Source: an uncultured Thermoanaerobaculia bacterium
GTDB lineage: Bacteria > Acidobacteriota > Thermoanaerobaculia > Multivoradales > Multivoraceae
Reading direction: 5' to 3'
NCBI GenBank assembly: GCA_951812325.1
Contig: OX638294.1
Location: 3,696,859 to 3,760,858 of the forward strand
Length of the DNA: 64,000 bases
A program made the position numbers and the translations under genes. The notes beneath the pieces were generated by a model. That model saw nothing but the letters and a program-made list of their open reading frames with translations. It was not told where the DNA came from and did not search any database. Positions 36,664 through 45,441 of the stretch are shown here, in pieces; the stretch's first letter is position 1; every line of letters starts with the position of its first letter.

Positions 36664-38151
36664 ATGGCTCCATCATCCTCCGCCTCCGCTGCCGCCTCCG
36701 CTGCACCCTCCGTTTCCTCCGGCGCGCCTCCCGGCTTCGAGCAGGGCCTGGTGGCGGTGGTCAAGAAGGACTGTCCGACCTGCCAGTTGGTCGAACCGGT
36801 GCTGGATGAAGTTCGGCGCCACCGGCCGGTGCTCGTGCTGACTCAGGACGATCCGGACTTCCCGGCTTCGGGAGATCCCGTTCACGACGCGGACCTCGTC
36901 TTGTCGCACCAGCTGGGGATCGAGATCGTGCCGACGCTCTTGTCTCGCGATGGCGGCTCCACGGTGGGTACGGCGATCGGCTGGAACCGCGAGCAGTGGC
37001 GGGAGGTGAGCGGCCTGGACGGGCTGGGCGTCGATCTGCCGCCGAGCCGACCGGGATGCGGCGCGCTGAACGTGGAGCCACCGCACCTCGAGCGGCTTGC
37101 CGCCCGCTTCGCCCAGGGCGGCGCGCGCCGGGTCGAGCTCGGCGACCAGGAAGACGACATCGAGGCCTGCTTCGCGCGCGGCTGGACGGACGGCCTGCCG
37201 GTCGTGCCGCCGACGCCGGAGCGGGTCGAACGGATGCTTGCCGGCACGCGGCGCGATCGTGCGGACGTTCTTGGCCTCGTGGCCCCCGACTACGGCGAGT
37301 GCACGGTGGAGAAAGTTGCCGCGGGCGCGGTGATGGCCGGCTGCCGGCCGGAGTACATGCCGGTCGTTTTGGCCGCGGTCGAGGCGGCGTTGACCGAGGA
37401 GTTCAACTGGCACGGCCTGGCGGCGACGACGTACTTCGCCGGCCCCATCGTCGTGGTGAACGGGCCGGTGACGTCGGCGATCGGCATGAACTCGAAGATG
37501 AACGTCCTGGGGCAGGGGAACCGGGCCAACATGACGATCGGCCGCGCGCTGCAGCTCGTGTTGCGCAACGTCGGCGGCGCTCGGCCGGGCGAAGTGGATC
37601 GGGCCACGCTGGGCAACCCCGGCAAACTCGGCTTCTGTTTTCCCGAGCGGGAGGACGACTCGCCATGGGAGTCGCTGGCGGTGGAGCGGGGCATTCCCGA
37701 AGGCACGTCCGCTGTGACCCTGTTTGCCGGCGAAGGTCCGCGCGGCGTGGTGGATCAGTTGTCCCGCCGGCCGGAATCGCTGGCTCGCTCGCTGGCGGCG
37801 GCGCTCCTGAGCGTCGCGAGCCACAAGCTGGTCGTCGCCTTCGACGCGATGCTGGTCGTCGGATACGAGCACGGCAACGTGTTCCGGCGGGCCGGCTGGG
37901 ACAAGGCGAGGCTGCGCCGCGAACTCGACGGTCTCCTGGTGCGGTCGGGCGCCGATCTGGTGCGCGGCGCCGGCGACTGCGACGAGGGGCTGCCGCCGAA
38001 GATGGCCGGCGCTCAGGTGCCGAAGTTCCGGCCGGGCGGTCTGCAACTGGTTCACGCCGGCGGCAACGCCGGGCTGTTCTCCGCCGTGATCGGCGGTTGG
38101 GTGAGCGGTCCGGTCGGGAGCCAGCCGGTCACCCGCGTGGTGGAAGGCTGA
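36664..38151 (+). CDS. Thioredoxin-fold domain fused to an unknown conserved domain
   Basis: The 495-residue protein has an Ala/Ser-rich start and then a thioredoxin-like domain with the redox motif KKDCPTCQLVEPVL (C37-P-T-C40), and a cis-Pro-like IVPTLLS near 100. From about residue 140 a second, larger domain follows: WTDGLPVVPPTPERVERML, VEKVAAGAVMAGCRPEYMPV, and NMTIGRALQLVLRNVGGARPG. I do not recognise its function. It is divergent from the UGSC selenoprotein (195 bases between starts). The same second domain has been seen by me only as a conserved hypothetical. I start at ATG 36664, since upstream codons look non-coding; the ribosome site is weak. Confidence 0.65.
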   Translation: MAPSSSASAAASAAPSVSSGAPPGFEQGLVAVVKKDCPTCQLVEPVLDEVRRHRPVLVLTQDDPDFPASGDPVHDADLVLSHQLGIEIVPTLLSRDGGSTVGTAIGWNREQWREVSGLDGLGVDLPPSRPGCGALNVEPPHLERLAARFAQGGARRVELGDQEDDIEACFARGWTDGLPVVPPTPERVERMLAGTRRDRADVLGLVAPDYGECTVEKVAAGAVMAGCRPEYMPVVLAAVEAALTEEFNWHGLAATTYFAGPIVVVNGPVTSAIGMNSKMNVLGQGNRANMTIGRALQLVLRNVGGARPGEVDRATLGNPGKLGFCFPEREDDSPWESLAVERGIPEGTSAVTLFAGEGPRGVVDQLSRRPESLARSLAAALLSVASHKLVVAFDAMLVVGYEHGNVFRRAGWDKARLRRELDGLLVRSGADLVRGAGDCDEGLPPKMAGAQVPKFRPGGLQLVHAGGNAGLFSAVIGGWVSGPVGSQPVTRVVEG

Positions 38152-38470
38152 GGTGGCCGCGATTGGATCTGGCGCTCCCCGCCGCCTCGCCGCGCTCCGA
38201 TCGGATGAGGGGACGTCCCGCGAGGCGGCGGCAACCGGAACTGGCGTTCCCCGCCGCGGGCAGGCCGCGGCAGGCCGCCGGCCCCCCGGCGGGGCGCCCG
38301 GATGGAACCCCGTCCGGAACCCGCGAAGTTGCGCTTCTACCGCATGGACTCCTAGAATCGGGGATCTGCCTGTGTGATTCGAGCCGCTGTCGGGCCGGAC
38401 TGCATGAAGCGTCGTGAAAGAGGTGGCCGTATCGACGGTGACATCGCTGGCTGATGGAGGATTAGGCGTG
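38152..38470. other. Spacer before the solute-binding lipoprotein gene
   Basis: GC-rich spacer with two GGCGTTCCCCGCCG(C/CC)-like repeats (about 38171 and 38243) and a probable promoter at 38329-38358. No gene is evident. Confidence 0.4.
38329..38358 (+). promoter_or_regulatory. Sigma-70-type promoter
   Basis: TTGCGC at 38329-38334, an 18-bp spacer and TAGAAT at 38353-38358. The -10 box is five of six. It lies about 110 bases before the lipoprotein start. Confidence 0.5.
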
Positions 38471-39673
38471 ATGAGCTTGCGGAACGGAACTCTTGTGCTG
38501 CTCGGAGCCCTGTGTCTGCTGCCGGTGGTCGGCTGCGGTCCCGAGGTTCCAACCGTCACCATCACGGCCATCGCGCCGCTCACCGGCGAGGCGGCCGTCT
38601 ACGGTCAGGAGATCGCGAACGGGATCCAGCTGCGTTACGAGCGGCTGATGGCCGGAGATGAAGATGTCGGCTACAACGTGGTCCTCGAGATGGTCGATTC
38701 GGAGGGTGACGCGGAGCAGGCCGCCACGCTGCTGGAGACGGCGTTCGACACGTCGTTGGCGGCAATCGGCGGCGTGACCAGCAACGAGGCCCTGGCCATG
38801 ATTCCCGTGGTCGAGGCAGAGGATCGGGTGCTGCTTTCGCCGTCGGCATCGGACCCGAAGCTCAGCGGGGCCTCCGAGTTCTTCTACCGCCTCTATCCGA
38901 GTGCCGAGGTCGAAGCCTCGACCATGGCGACGTTCCTCCGGGACAGGTTGCAGGTCGAACGCCTCGGCCTGGTCGTCCAGGACACCCCCTTCGGCACGTC
39001 TCTGGCCGACGCCATCGCCTCGGTCTGGGGAACCCAACTCGCGGGCCGCGTTTCGTTCACCGCGTCGAGCGATCAGAACGCCCTGGTCAACGAGGCCCTG
39101 AGCCTCGATGCGGATGCGATCTACGTCGCCGCCTCCGGATCGGCGCTCGCCGAGGCGATGCAGGCGCTCCGTCTCGGCGGGTACAACGGCACGCACGACT
39201 ACCTCGCCGCGAGCTCCTCCCTCGCCATCGAGTCCGTGCTCCAGGAGGTCGGGCCGGCCGCGAACAACAGCTTCGTGACCGCGCCGCTCTACGAGCCCGA
39301 GAGTCCCGAGGAGCCGATCGCGTCCTTCGTCGCCGCCTACCAGGAGAAACACGGCACGGTTCCCAGCTACTACGCGGGCCTCGGCTACGACGCGCTCTGG
39401 GTCTACATCGAGGCCCTGTCCGAGGTCGAGGTGATCGCCGTCCCGAGCGACTTCCTGAAGGGCATGAGAGCGGTGCGCGAGCTCCAGGGCGTGACCGGCA
39501 ACATCCAGTTCCGGGAGACCGGCGACGCGCAGAAGTTCACCCGCATCTACCAGGTCGTGGACGGGAAGCTGGTCGACTTCGAGAAGTACCAGAACGCGAA
39601 GGCCGCCGAGATCCGGAGGCAGCTGGAAGCCACGATGCGGGAGATCGAGCGGGCGAACCGGAACAACCAGTAG
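38471..39673 (+). CDS. Periplasmic solute-binding lipoprotein (Peripla_BP_6/LivJ type)
   Basis: The 400-residue product has a lipoprotein signal (MSLRNGTLVLLGALCLLPVV, lipobox ending GC) and a type I binding-protein fold: TITAIAPLTGEAAVYGQEIANG at the N-terminus, LAAIGGVTSNEALAMIPVVE, LLSPSASDPKL, FFYRLYPSAEVEAS, and AYQEKHGTVPSYYAGLGYDALWV. This is the branched-chain amino acid/amide binding family. No permease or ATPase genes adjoin, so the transporter is encoded elsewhere or the protein has another role. Start could equally be GTG 38468, which is better spaced from GGAGG; the lipoprotein signal is the same. Confidence 0.85.
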   Translation: MSLRNGTLVLLGALCLLPVVGCGPEVPTVTITAIAPLTGEAAVYGQEIANGIQLRYERLMAGDEDVGYNVVLEMVDSEGDAEQAATLLETAFDTSLAAIGGVTSNEALAMIPVVEAEDRVLLSPSASDPKLSGASEFFYRLYPSAEVEASTMATFLRDRLQVERLGLVVQDTPFGTSLADAIASVWGTQLAGRVSFTASSDQNALVNEALSLDADAIYVAASGSALAEAMQALRLGGYNGTHDYLAASSSLAIESVLQEVGPAANNSFVTAPLYEPESPEEPIASFVAAYQEKHGTVPSYYAGLGYDALWVYIEALSEVEVIAVPSDFLKGMRAVRELQGVTGNIQFRETGDAQKFTRIYQVVDGKLVDFEKYQNAKAAEIRRQLEATMREIERANRNNQ

Positions 39674-39860
39674 TCCGGTGGCAACGCTGCTGTCGGTTCG
39701 GCCATGCAGTCGTCCAGCGTCGCGCCATCCGTGCGCTCGATGACTCGCGTCCGCAGGCCCGAACCGATCGCTGCTACACTGCACGTCTTCCACCTACCGA
39801 CCGGTCGGCAGGCACGATCGACATAGGCCCTGAGCCCAGTAGACCAGGAGAGCCGTTTCC

Positions 39861-41252
39861 ATGTCCGGAATCCTTCGTTACGGCAGCTACGTTCCGTTTT
39901 TTCGCATCCAGCGGAAGGCGCTTGGCGGCGGCCGCGGAGAGCGCGCTGCCGCCAGCTACGACGAAGACTCCGCTTCGCTGGCGGTCGAGGCCTCGCGGGA
40001 GGCGCTGCGGGAACTCCCGGACGGGGCCGCGGTGGACACCGTGGTGTTCGCGTCGACGAGCGCGCCCTACACCGAGAAGCTGAACGCGGCGACGCTGCAG
40101 GCCGCAACGAACCTGCCCAAGTCCGTCGCGGCGCTCGATTTCGGCGGTTCGAGCCGGGCCGGGTTGTCGGCCCTGCTCGCGGGCCTGGACATGGCGGCGG
40201 CAGGCCGCACCGTGCTGGTTGCCGCCAGCGACGTGATCGTCGGCGCTCCGGGCGGCCCCCGGGAGTCCGGCGGCGGCGATGCGGCGGCGGCCTTCGTTCT
40301 CGGCGGCGGCGAGCCCATCGTCCGCCTGATCGGCCGCGCCTCATGCACCGAAGAGGTGCTCGACGTCTGGCAGAGCCCCGGCATGCCCTTCGCCAGGCAG
40401 TGGGAGGAGCGCTTCGGCGCCAGCATCTTCACGCCGCTTCTCGTGGACACGTTCACCCGCGCTCTGTCCGACGCCGGGGTGGCGGCTTCCGATCTCTCCA
40501 AGGTCGTGCTGGACGGCACGAACGCCCGCGTCTTCCGCGGCTTCATGCGCCCCTCGGGGCTCACTCCGGCCCAGCTTGCCGACGGGTTGGCCGGTACGGT
40601 GGGCCGCGCGGGCGCCGCCCACGCCGGCCTGGTTCTGGCGAGTGCGCTCGACGGCGCGTCGGCCGGCGACAGGATCGCGGTCGCCTGCGTGGCCGACGGC
40701 GTGGATGTCGCCGTGTTCGAGGTCACCGACGCGATCGATGACGGCCGGCCGAAGCACACCGTGGCATCCTGGGTGGAGTCGAAGCGCGACGATCTCGCCT
40801 ACACGGCGTACCTCAAGTGGCGGGACGTGTTGCCCTTCGAGCCGCCGCGGCGCCCCGATCCGGACCGGCCGGCGGCGCCGCCCATGCAACGCGCCGAACG
40901 CTGGAAGTTCGGTTTCGTCGGCTCGCGCTGCAACCGCTGCGGCAACACGAACCTGCCGCCGCAGCGTGTCTGCGTGGTCTGTCAGGCATCCGACGATTCG
41001 ACGATCGAGCCCTACGCCGACGCCGAATGCCGGATCAGCACCTACACCCTGGACCGCTTGGCCTACTCGCTGCAGCCGCCGGTGATCGGCGCGGTGGTCG
41101 ACTTCGACAAGGGCGGCAGGATGCTCTGCCAGCTCACCGACGCCGACCCGGACAAGGTGGCGATCGGTGACGAGTTGGAGATGACCTTCCGCCGCCTGTA
41201 CACTGCCGGGGGCGTACACAACTACTTCTGGAAGGCGCGACCGAGGCGCTGA
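39861..41252 (+). CDS. HMG-CoA synthase-like/KAS III domain fused to a DUF35 OB domain
   Basis: The 463-residue product has a thiolase-superfamily N-terminal part (residues 1-310) resembling archaeal-type HMG-CoA synthase: GILRYGSYVPFFRIQR, VVFASTSAPYTEK, and ALDFGGSSRAGLSALLAGLD at the active-site helix. No Cys is seen in that motif, so a normal condensing reaction is doubtful. A C-terminal DUF35 domain follows, with a zinc ribbon CNRCGNTNLPPQRVCVVC and an OB fold. In archaea, thiolase, HMG-CoA synthase and DUF35 are separate subunits of one complex that channels acetoacetyl-CoA; here two are fused and the thiolase is the next gene. The substrate is unknown. Confidence 0.8.
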   Translation: MSGILRYGSYVPFFRIQRKALGGGRGERAAASYDEDSASLAVEASREALRELPDGAAVDTVVFASTSAPYTEKLNAATLQAATNLPKSVAALDFGGSSRAGLSALLAGLDMAAAGRTVLVAASDVIVGAPGGPRESGGGDAAAAFVLGGGEPIVRLIGRASCTEEVLDVWQSPGMPFARQWEERFGASIFTPLLVDTFTRALSDAGVAASDLSKVVLDGTNARVFRGFMRPSGLTPAQLADGLAGTVGRAGAAHAGLVLASALDGASAGDRIAVACVADGVDVAVFEVTDAIDDGRPKHTVASWVESKRDDLAYTAYLKWRDVLPFEPPRRPDPDRPAAPPMQRAERWKFGFVGSRCNRCGNTNLPPQRVCVVCQASDDSTIEPYADAECRISTYTLDRLAYSLQPPVIGAVVDFDKGGRMLCQLTDADPDKVAIGDELEMTFRRLYTAGGVHNYFWKARPRR

Positions 41253-41334
41253 AACAGTCGCCAGGGGCGAAACACCCGGCGAACACCCGATACGGGACGG
41301 GGGATCCGTCCGTAGAACGACCAAAGGAGCACCA

Positions 41335-42510
41335 ATGGCCAGCAAGGGAATCTGTGATCGCGTAGCTATCGTCGGCATGGGCTGCACCAGGTTCGGCGAA
41401 CACTGGAACCGCAGCACCAGCGATCTGCTGGTCGATGCCGTGCAGGATGCCTACGGCTCAGCCGGGATCGAGCCGGACAACGTCGACGCCTACTGGCTCG
41501 GCACGACCGGCAGCGGAATCTCGGGCCTGACCCTCTCCGAGCCGCTCAAGATCCAGTACAAGCCGGTCACCCGGCTCGAGAACATGTGCGCCACCGGCAG
41601 CGAGGCGATGCGCAACGCCGCCTACGCCGTCGCGTCCGGCGCCTACGACCTGGTCATGGCGGTCGGCGTCGAGAAGCTGAAGGACTCCGGGTTCTCCGGC
41701 CTGACCGGCAGCGCCCCTCCCGGCGACGGCACCGAGTCGGGCATGACCGCGCCGGCGAACTTCTCGCTCCTGGCGCCCGCATACGCCGAGAAGTACGGCG
41801 TCGACCTGGAGACGATGCGCGACGTCCTGACCAGGATCGCCTACAAGAACCACTACAACGGCGCCCGCAACGACAAGGCGCAGTTCCAGCGGGAAGTGCC
41901 GGTCGAGAAGATCAACTCCTCGCCCAAGATCGCCGGCATGCTCGGCATCATGGACTGCTCGGGTGTCTCCGACGGCGCCGCCGCCGCGGTGATCTGCCGC
42001 GCCGAGGACGCCCACAAGTACAACGACAACCCGATCTTCATCAAGGCGCTGTCGTTCGTGGCCGGCCCGGCCGAGGGCGCGAAGAGGCAGGACTACGACT
42101 TCACCTCGTTCCCCGAGGTGGTCGAGAGCGCCCGGGACGCCTACGACCAGGCCGGCATCGAGGATGCGCGCGAGCAGATCAGCATGGCCGAGGTCCACGA
42201 CTGCTTCACGCCGACCGAGCTGGTTCTGATGGAGGACCTCGGGTTTTCGCCGCGCGGCCAGGCCTGGAAGGACACGATGGACGGCCGCTTCGACCTCGAC
42301 GGCGACCAGCCGATCAATCCGGACGGCGGCCTGAAGAGCTTCGGCCATCCGATCGGCGCCTCCGGCCTGCGGATGATGTACGAGATGTGGCTGCAGCTCC
42401 GCGGCGAGGCCGGTGAGCGTCAGATCGCCGAACCCAAGCTCGGCCTGACCCACAACCTCGGCGGCGCTCCGGGCCGCTGCGTCAGCTTCGTTTCGGTCGT
42501 CGGCCTGTAG
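41335..42510 (+). CDS. Thiolase, SCP-x/archaeal type
   Basis: The 391-residue thiolase-fold protein has RVAIVGMGCTRFGEHW, the active-site segment TRLENMCATGSEAMRNAAYA with the Cys, HDCFTPTELVLMEDLG, and GGLKSFGHPIGASGLRMMYE and GLTHNLGGAPGRCVSFVSV at the C-terminus. This is the lipid-transfer/SCP-x type that occurs with DUF35 proteins. The catalytic residues are all in place, in contrast to the synthase-like partner upstream. The ATG at 41335 has AAAGGAGCACC. A strong terminator follows the stop. Confidence 0.92.
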   Translation: MASKGICDRVAIVGMGCTRFGEHWNRSTSDLLVDAVQDAYGSAGIEPDNVDAYWLGTTGSGISGLTLSEPLKIQYKPVTRLENMCATGSEAMRNAAYAVASGAYDLVMAVGVEKLKDSGFSGLTGSAPPGDGTESGMTAPANFSLLAPAYAEKYGVDLETMRDVLTRIAYKNHYNGARNDKAQFQREVPVEKINSSPKIAGMLGIMDCSGVSDGAAAAVICRAEDAHKYNDNPIFIKALSFVAGPAEGAKRQDYDFTSFPEVVESARDAYDQAGIEDAREQISMAEVHDCFTPTELVLMEDLGFSPRGQAWKDTMDGRFDLDGDQPINPDGGLKSFGHPIGASGLRMMYEMWLQLRGEAGERQIAEPKLGLTHNLGGAPGRCVSFVSVVGL

Positions 42511-42537
42511 GGCCCTCCGCAGATCAGAACGCAGGAC

Positions 42538-42563
42538 GACCCCGCCGGGAAACCGGCGGGGTC
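42538..42563 (+). terminator. Hairpin terminator after thiolase
   Basis: GACCCCGCCGG/CCGGCGGGGTC is a perfect 11-bp stem with a GAAA tetraloop. The sequence GCTTTGGTCTTGG follows, a weak U-rich tail. This is the clearest intrinsic terminator in the window. Confidence 0.8.
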
Positions 42564-42651
42564 GCTTTGGTCTTGGTGGTCTCGGCGTGACCGCTGGTAC
42601 GCTCAGTCAGACAGTCGCTGTGAGCAGCCCAACGAATCTGGAGTAACGACC

Positions 42652-43614
42652 ATGGCGCGCAGTGATCTCCTCCTCGCGCTCGTGAAGGCGAGTTCGCAGG
42701 GCGACCGGGGTCGCGCTCGGGTCGCCGTTGAGGCGATCATCGCGGAGGAGCGCGCCAAGAGGCACAACGTTCTGGCGGAGCGGCTGGAGTCTGCACTCCA
42801 GACGAACGGCCACCGTGGCGCCAGCCAACTGGCTTTTGGCGGGAAGCGGGGATGTCGCTACGTCGCCGAACTCACGCCCCGGCGTCGTCTTGCCGACCTC
42901 GTCCTGTCCGAAATCAACCTCCGCGCTTGCCGAGAGCTCATCGAGGAGCAGCACCGGGCTTCGGTCCTGAGGGCTCACTCGATCGAGCCGCGCCACCGAG
43001 TGCTCCTGGTAGGGCCGCCCGGGAACGGCAAGACATCGCTCGCTGAGGCGATCGCCGAGGCCTTGGCCGTGCCGTTTCTGGTCGTTCGCTACGAGTCGCT
43101 GATCGGGAGTTTCCTCGGTGAAACGGCTGCCCGGTTGAAGCGCGTCTTCGACGCTGCCCGCACGACGTCCTGCGTTCTCTTCTTCGACGAGTTCGATGCG
43201 GTGGGCAAGGAGCGCGGAGACACGCACGAGACGGGAGAGATCAAGAGGGTCGTTTCCTCGTTGCTGATGCAGACGGACGATCTGCCCAGCTACACGGTCG
43301 TCGTGGCGGCTTCGAACCACGCGGAACTCCTGGACCGTGCCGTGTGGCGGCGCTTTCAGCTTCGGCTGTCGCTGGATCCGCCCTCGCGTCAGGCACTTGC
43401 GGGCTACATCGAGCAGTTTGCGGACTCTCTGGACGAGCCCTTCGGCCACAGCCCGGAGGCAGTGGCCCAGGGCCTCGGTGCGGTCAGCTTCGCGGAAGCC
43501 GAGGAGTTCTGCCGCGATGTGCGCCGTCGTCAGGTGCTCGCCATGGGCGAGGTCGCCGTGCGGCAGATCGTCGCGGAACGGCTTTCCGCCTGGCGTGGCC
43601 GGGCCAACGCGTAG
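42652..43614 (+). CDS. AAA ATPase, partner of an S8 peptidase
   Basis: The 320-residue single-domain AAA protein has Walker A GPPGNGKTSLAEA, Walker B VLFFDEFDAVGKER, sensor AASNHAELLDRAVWRRF, and an N-terminal helical part (LLLALVKASSQGDRGRARVA). This form of AAA ATPase is commonly encoded just before a subtilisin-like S8 peptidase, with the ATPase thought to act on the peptidase or its substrates. Here that partner is truncated (43636). The ATG at 42652 has a GGAGT site. Function beyond the association is unknown. Confidence 0.82.
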   Translation: MARSDLLLALVKASSQGDRGRARVAVEAIIAEERAKRHNVLAERLESALQTNGHRGASQLAFGGKRGCRYVAELTPRRRLADLVLSEINLRACRELIEEQHRASVLRAHSIEPRHRVLLVGPPGNGKTSLAEAIAEALAVPFLVVRYESLIGSFLGETAARLKRVFDAARTTSCVLFFDEFDAVGKERGDTHETGEIKRVVSSLLMQTDDLPSYTVVVAASNHAELLDRAVWRRFQLRLSLDPPSRQALAGYIEQFADSLDEPFGHSPEAVAQGLGAVSFAEAEEFCRDVRRRQVLAMGEVAVRQIVAERLSAWRGRANA

Positions 43615-43635
43615 GTCCGCGAGGGGCTTTCAGGC

Positions 43636-43863
43636 GTGGCCGACTATCCGCTGCTGCCGCTGCCTGCGCCTGTCCGGCGGAGTGTCAGCGGAAGGGGATG
43701 GGGCGGAGGAGAGATCCGTTTGCCCGGCCGGGAACGACAGGGTGAGCGGTTCGGACCGGTCTTCGAGCGTCTGCGCCGGACGCTGGATCCCGACCATCCT
43801 CTGACGTTCGGCGAAGATCCCGCGGGAATCGCGCCGGAGCGGGAAGAGAAGACAGCGGTCTGA
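43636..43863 (+). pseudogene. S8 peptidase, 5' fragment
   Basis: The GTG at 43636 opens 75 codons: MADYPLLPLPAPVRRSVSGR, GWGGGEIRLPGRERQGERFG and a charged stretch, then a stop. This is the N-terminal lead of S8 peptidases that follow this AAA ATPase (GGGG...RLP...RQ-x-ER-x-x-P). The peptidase core with Asp, His and Ser is missing, and no continuation is seen in other frames. The AAA gene upstream is intact. Confidence 0.6.
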
Positions 43864-43985
43864 ACCAGTTCCTCTCGGACCGGGGAAAGGCCGGTCGCGT
43901 CTTCGATGACTGACTGCAGGCGGGCCCGACGATGCGCGGCGGATTCTGGCAGCCCGCGAAATGTCCGCTGTCGCCGCCGGCGATC
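43864..43985. other. Spacer between debris of two AAA-associated genes
   Basis: I see nothing in this gap apart from a weak hairpin-rich stretch; it separates the S8 fragment from the minus-strand C-terminal scrap at 43986. Confidence 0.3.
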
Positions 43986-44102
43986 TCAACCGCCGTCGGA
44001 GGAAGGCGCAGCCTCGGTCGATCCGCCTGCCGTCTTCAACTTCTCCACGAAGGCCTTGAGCCCACAAAACGCCGGCGAATCATGGTTCCAGGTCCCCCGG
44101 AG
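43986..44102 (-). pseudogene. C-terminal scrap in frame with the AAA ATPase, possible nuclease partner remnant
   Basis: Directly after the TAG of the AAA gene the same frame stays open for 38 codons: TWNHDSPAFCGLKAFVEKLK, then a polar tail to TGA. Such an S-x-NH..S-P-A-F...L-x-x-F-V-x-x-L ending resembles the C-terminus of the DUF3226/Toprim-type partners that follow AAA_21 ATPases. There is no start for it, so a deletion may have joined it to the ATPase. The family guess is weak. Confidence 0.3.
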
Positions 44103-45182
44103 CTACCGCAGCTCGAAGTTCAAGTCGCGTGCCGCGGCCAGCGTGGCGCCGGAGAAGAACGTCGCTTCCGGAGGACCGTCGGGGTTGGCGCGGTAGAGAC
44201 CGTGTACCGCCAACACCTCGGATTCCTCGCCGAACGCGGTGACTGCCGCGTCGATGCACTCGTGGCTGTGGGTTGCCGCGAAGACCTGGACGTTGGCGGC
44301 ACGGGCCATCCGGTTCAGCCCCCGCCAGAACTCGCCGAGGACCGAGTGGTGGAGGCCGTTCTCGATCTCGTCCACGAGGAGTACGCCGCCGCGGGCGGCG
44401 GCGAGGTTCACGGCAAGCCGGAAGAGTCTGACCATTCCGCCGCCGAGGTCATACAGGGGCCTGGACTTCCCGTCGGAGGTCGTGGCCCAGACGTGAGCAT
44501 CCGCCCTGTCGGTCAGGATCTCCGTTCCCGCGAGCCCCAAGTCCAGCACCGAGAGAATGTCGAGGAGTTGCTGCTTTCGGCCCGAACGGACCACGTCCGA
44601 GTAGCGGTCAACCACGGCCCTGTCCAGCGCGAGGGGATTCTGAACGCCTCCCTCGATGATGCCGCTTCCCCTTCCGACCGGCTCGGGCACGATCGGATAC
44701 AGCACGGGGCCCTTCGGCGTCATCTGCACACCGCTGCCCTTTCCCGGGTCGAGCTCCTCGCCGTCGAGCCAGACGCGAACCTTCCCCTGCGCCGGGATCG
44801 AGGCGGCTTCCGAGCCGTTCCCCGGGTGGGGCTGATCCTGCTGCCCGAGCTCGTGCCCGCCCGTCGCGTTCGAGAAGTCCTCGAACTCGAGCCGGAAACT
44901 GCACGGATCGTTCCCGTTCGCTTCCGTGCCCTCCAGCTCGATTCGTCCCTCGGCCAGTCCGTTCACCGGATCGATGGCGGCGATGGGGCTTCGCCGGACG
45001 TTCTGATTCCAGACGAGAGGCGTGTCGAACCTGCCGAAGAAGAGCCAGATCGCCTCCAGAAGCGAGGTCTTTCCCGTCGCGTTCTTGCCCGTGATCAGGT
45101 TCACCCGCGGCGCCAGGCGCGGGATGTCCAAGCCGTCGAGACCCCGATACCGGACGACGCGGAAGCTCCGCAGGTGGCTCAT
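44103..45182 (-). CDS. AAA_21/RecF-like ATP-binding protein
   Basis: The 359-residue protein starts MSHLRSFRVVRYRGLDGLDI and has Walker A (ITGKNATGKTSLLEAI, about 29-44), a signature-like LYDLGGGMVRLFRLAVNLA, Walker B with LLVDEIENGLHHSVL (about 268-282), and an H-loop (FAATHSHECIDA). This is the SMC/OLD-like ABC fold of bacterial defence ATPases, often paired with a Toprim nuclease. No intact nuclease follows, only a scrap. The ATG at 45182 is the family start. Neighbouring AAA/S8 remains suggest a worn defence locus. Confidence 0.8.
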   Translation of the reverse strand: MSHLRSFRVVRYRGLDGLDIPRLAPRVNLITGKNATGKTSLLEAIWLFFGRFDTPLVWNQNVRRSPIAAIDPVNGLAEGRIELEGTEANGNDPCSFRLEFEDFSNATGGHELGQQDQPHPGNGSEAASIPAQGKVRVWLDGEELDPGKGSGVQMTPKGPVLYPIVPEPVGRGSGIIEGGVQNPLALDRAVVDRYSDVVRSGRKQQLLDILSVLDLGLAGTEILTDRADAHVWATTSDGKSRPLYDLGGGMVRLFRLAVNLAAARGGVLLVDEIENGLHHSVLGEFWRGLNRMARAANVQVFAATHSHECIDAAVTAFGEESEVLAVHGLYRANPDGPPEATFFSGATLAAARDLNFELR

Positions 45183-45217
45183 GGCAGAGCGAAGCTAGCA
45201 CGCGGCGGGGGAGGGCG

Positions 45218-45292
45218 TTCCAACTCAAGCTTGACCTTCAGCTCTTCAACATCTTCAACGAAGACTCGTGCGACGGGTGGGAGGAACCGACA
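45218..45292 (+). pseudogene. TonB-dependent receptor 3' fragment
   Basis: The codons FQLKLDLQLFNIFNEDSC and GWEEPTVAPG match FQLKLDVQLLNVLNEDTHDW and WEELAVAPD near the C-terminus of the receptor at 53164, at 75-80 percent over 25 codons. The upstream part of the gene is absent; the frame continues with unrelated codons. A small 3' edge remnant of a receptor paralogue. Confidence 0.6.
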
Positions 45293-45441
45293 GTCGCGCC
45301 GGGTGCGCGACGTGGCGAGGACGAGGACAAACAACCGTGCCTGGAAGGAGGTCAGGTTGAGAAGCTGTCCCGGCTGGCGCCCGGCGCCGCACTGCTCGAT
45401 GCTTCGTTCTCGCTGTGCCGAAGAACGCCCTGCGGAACCCC

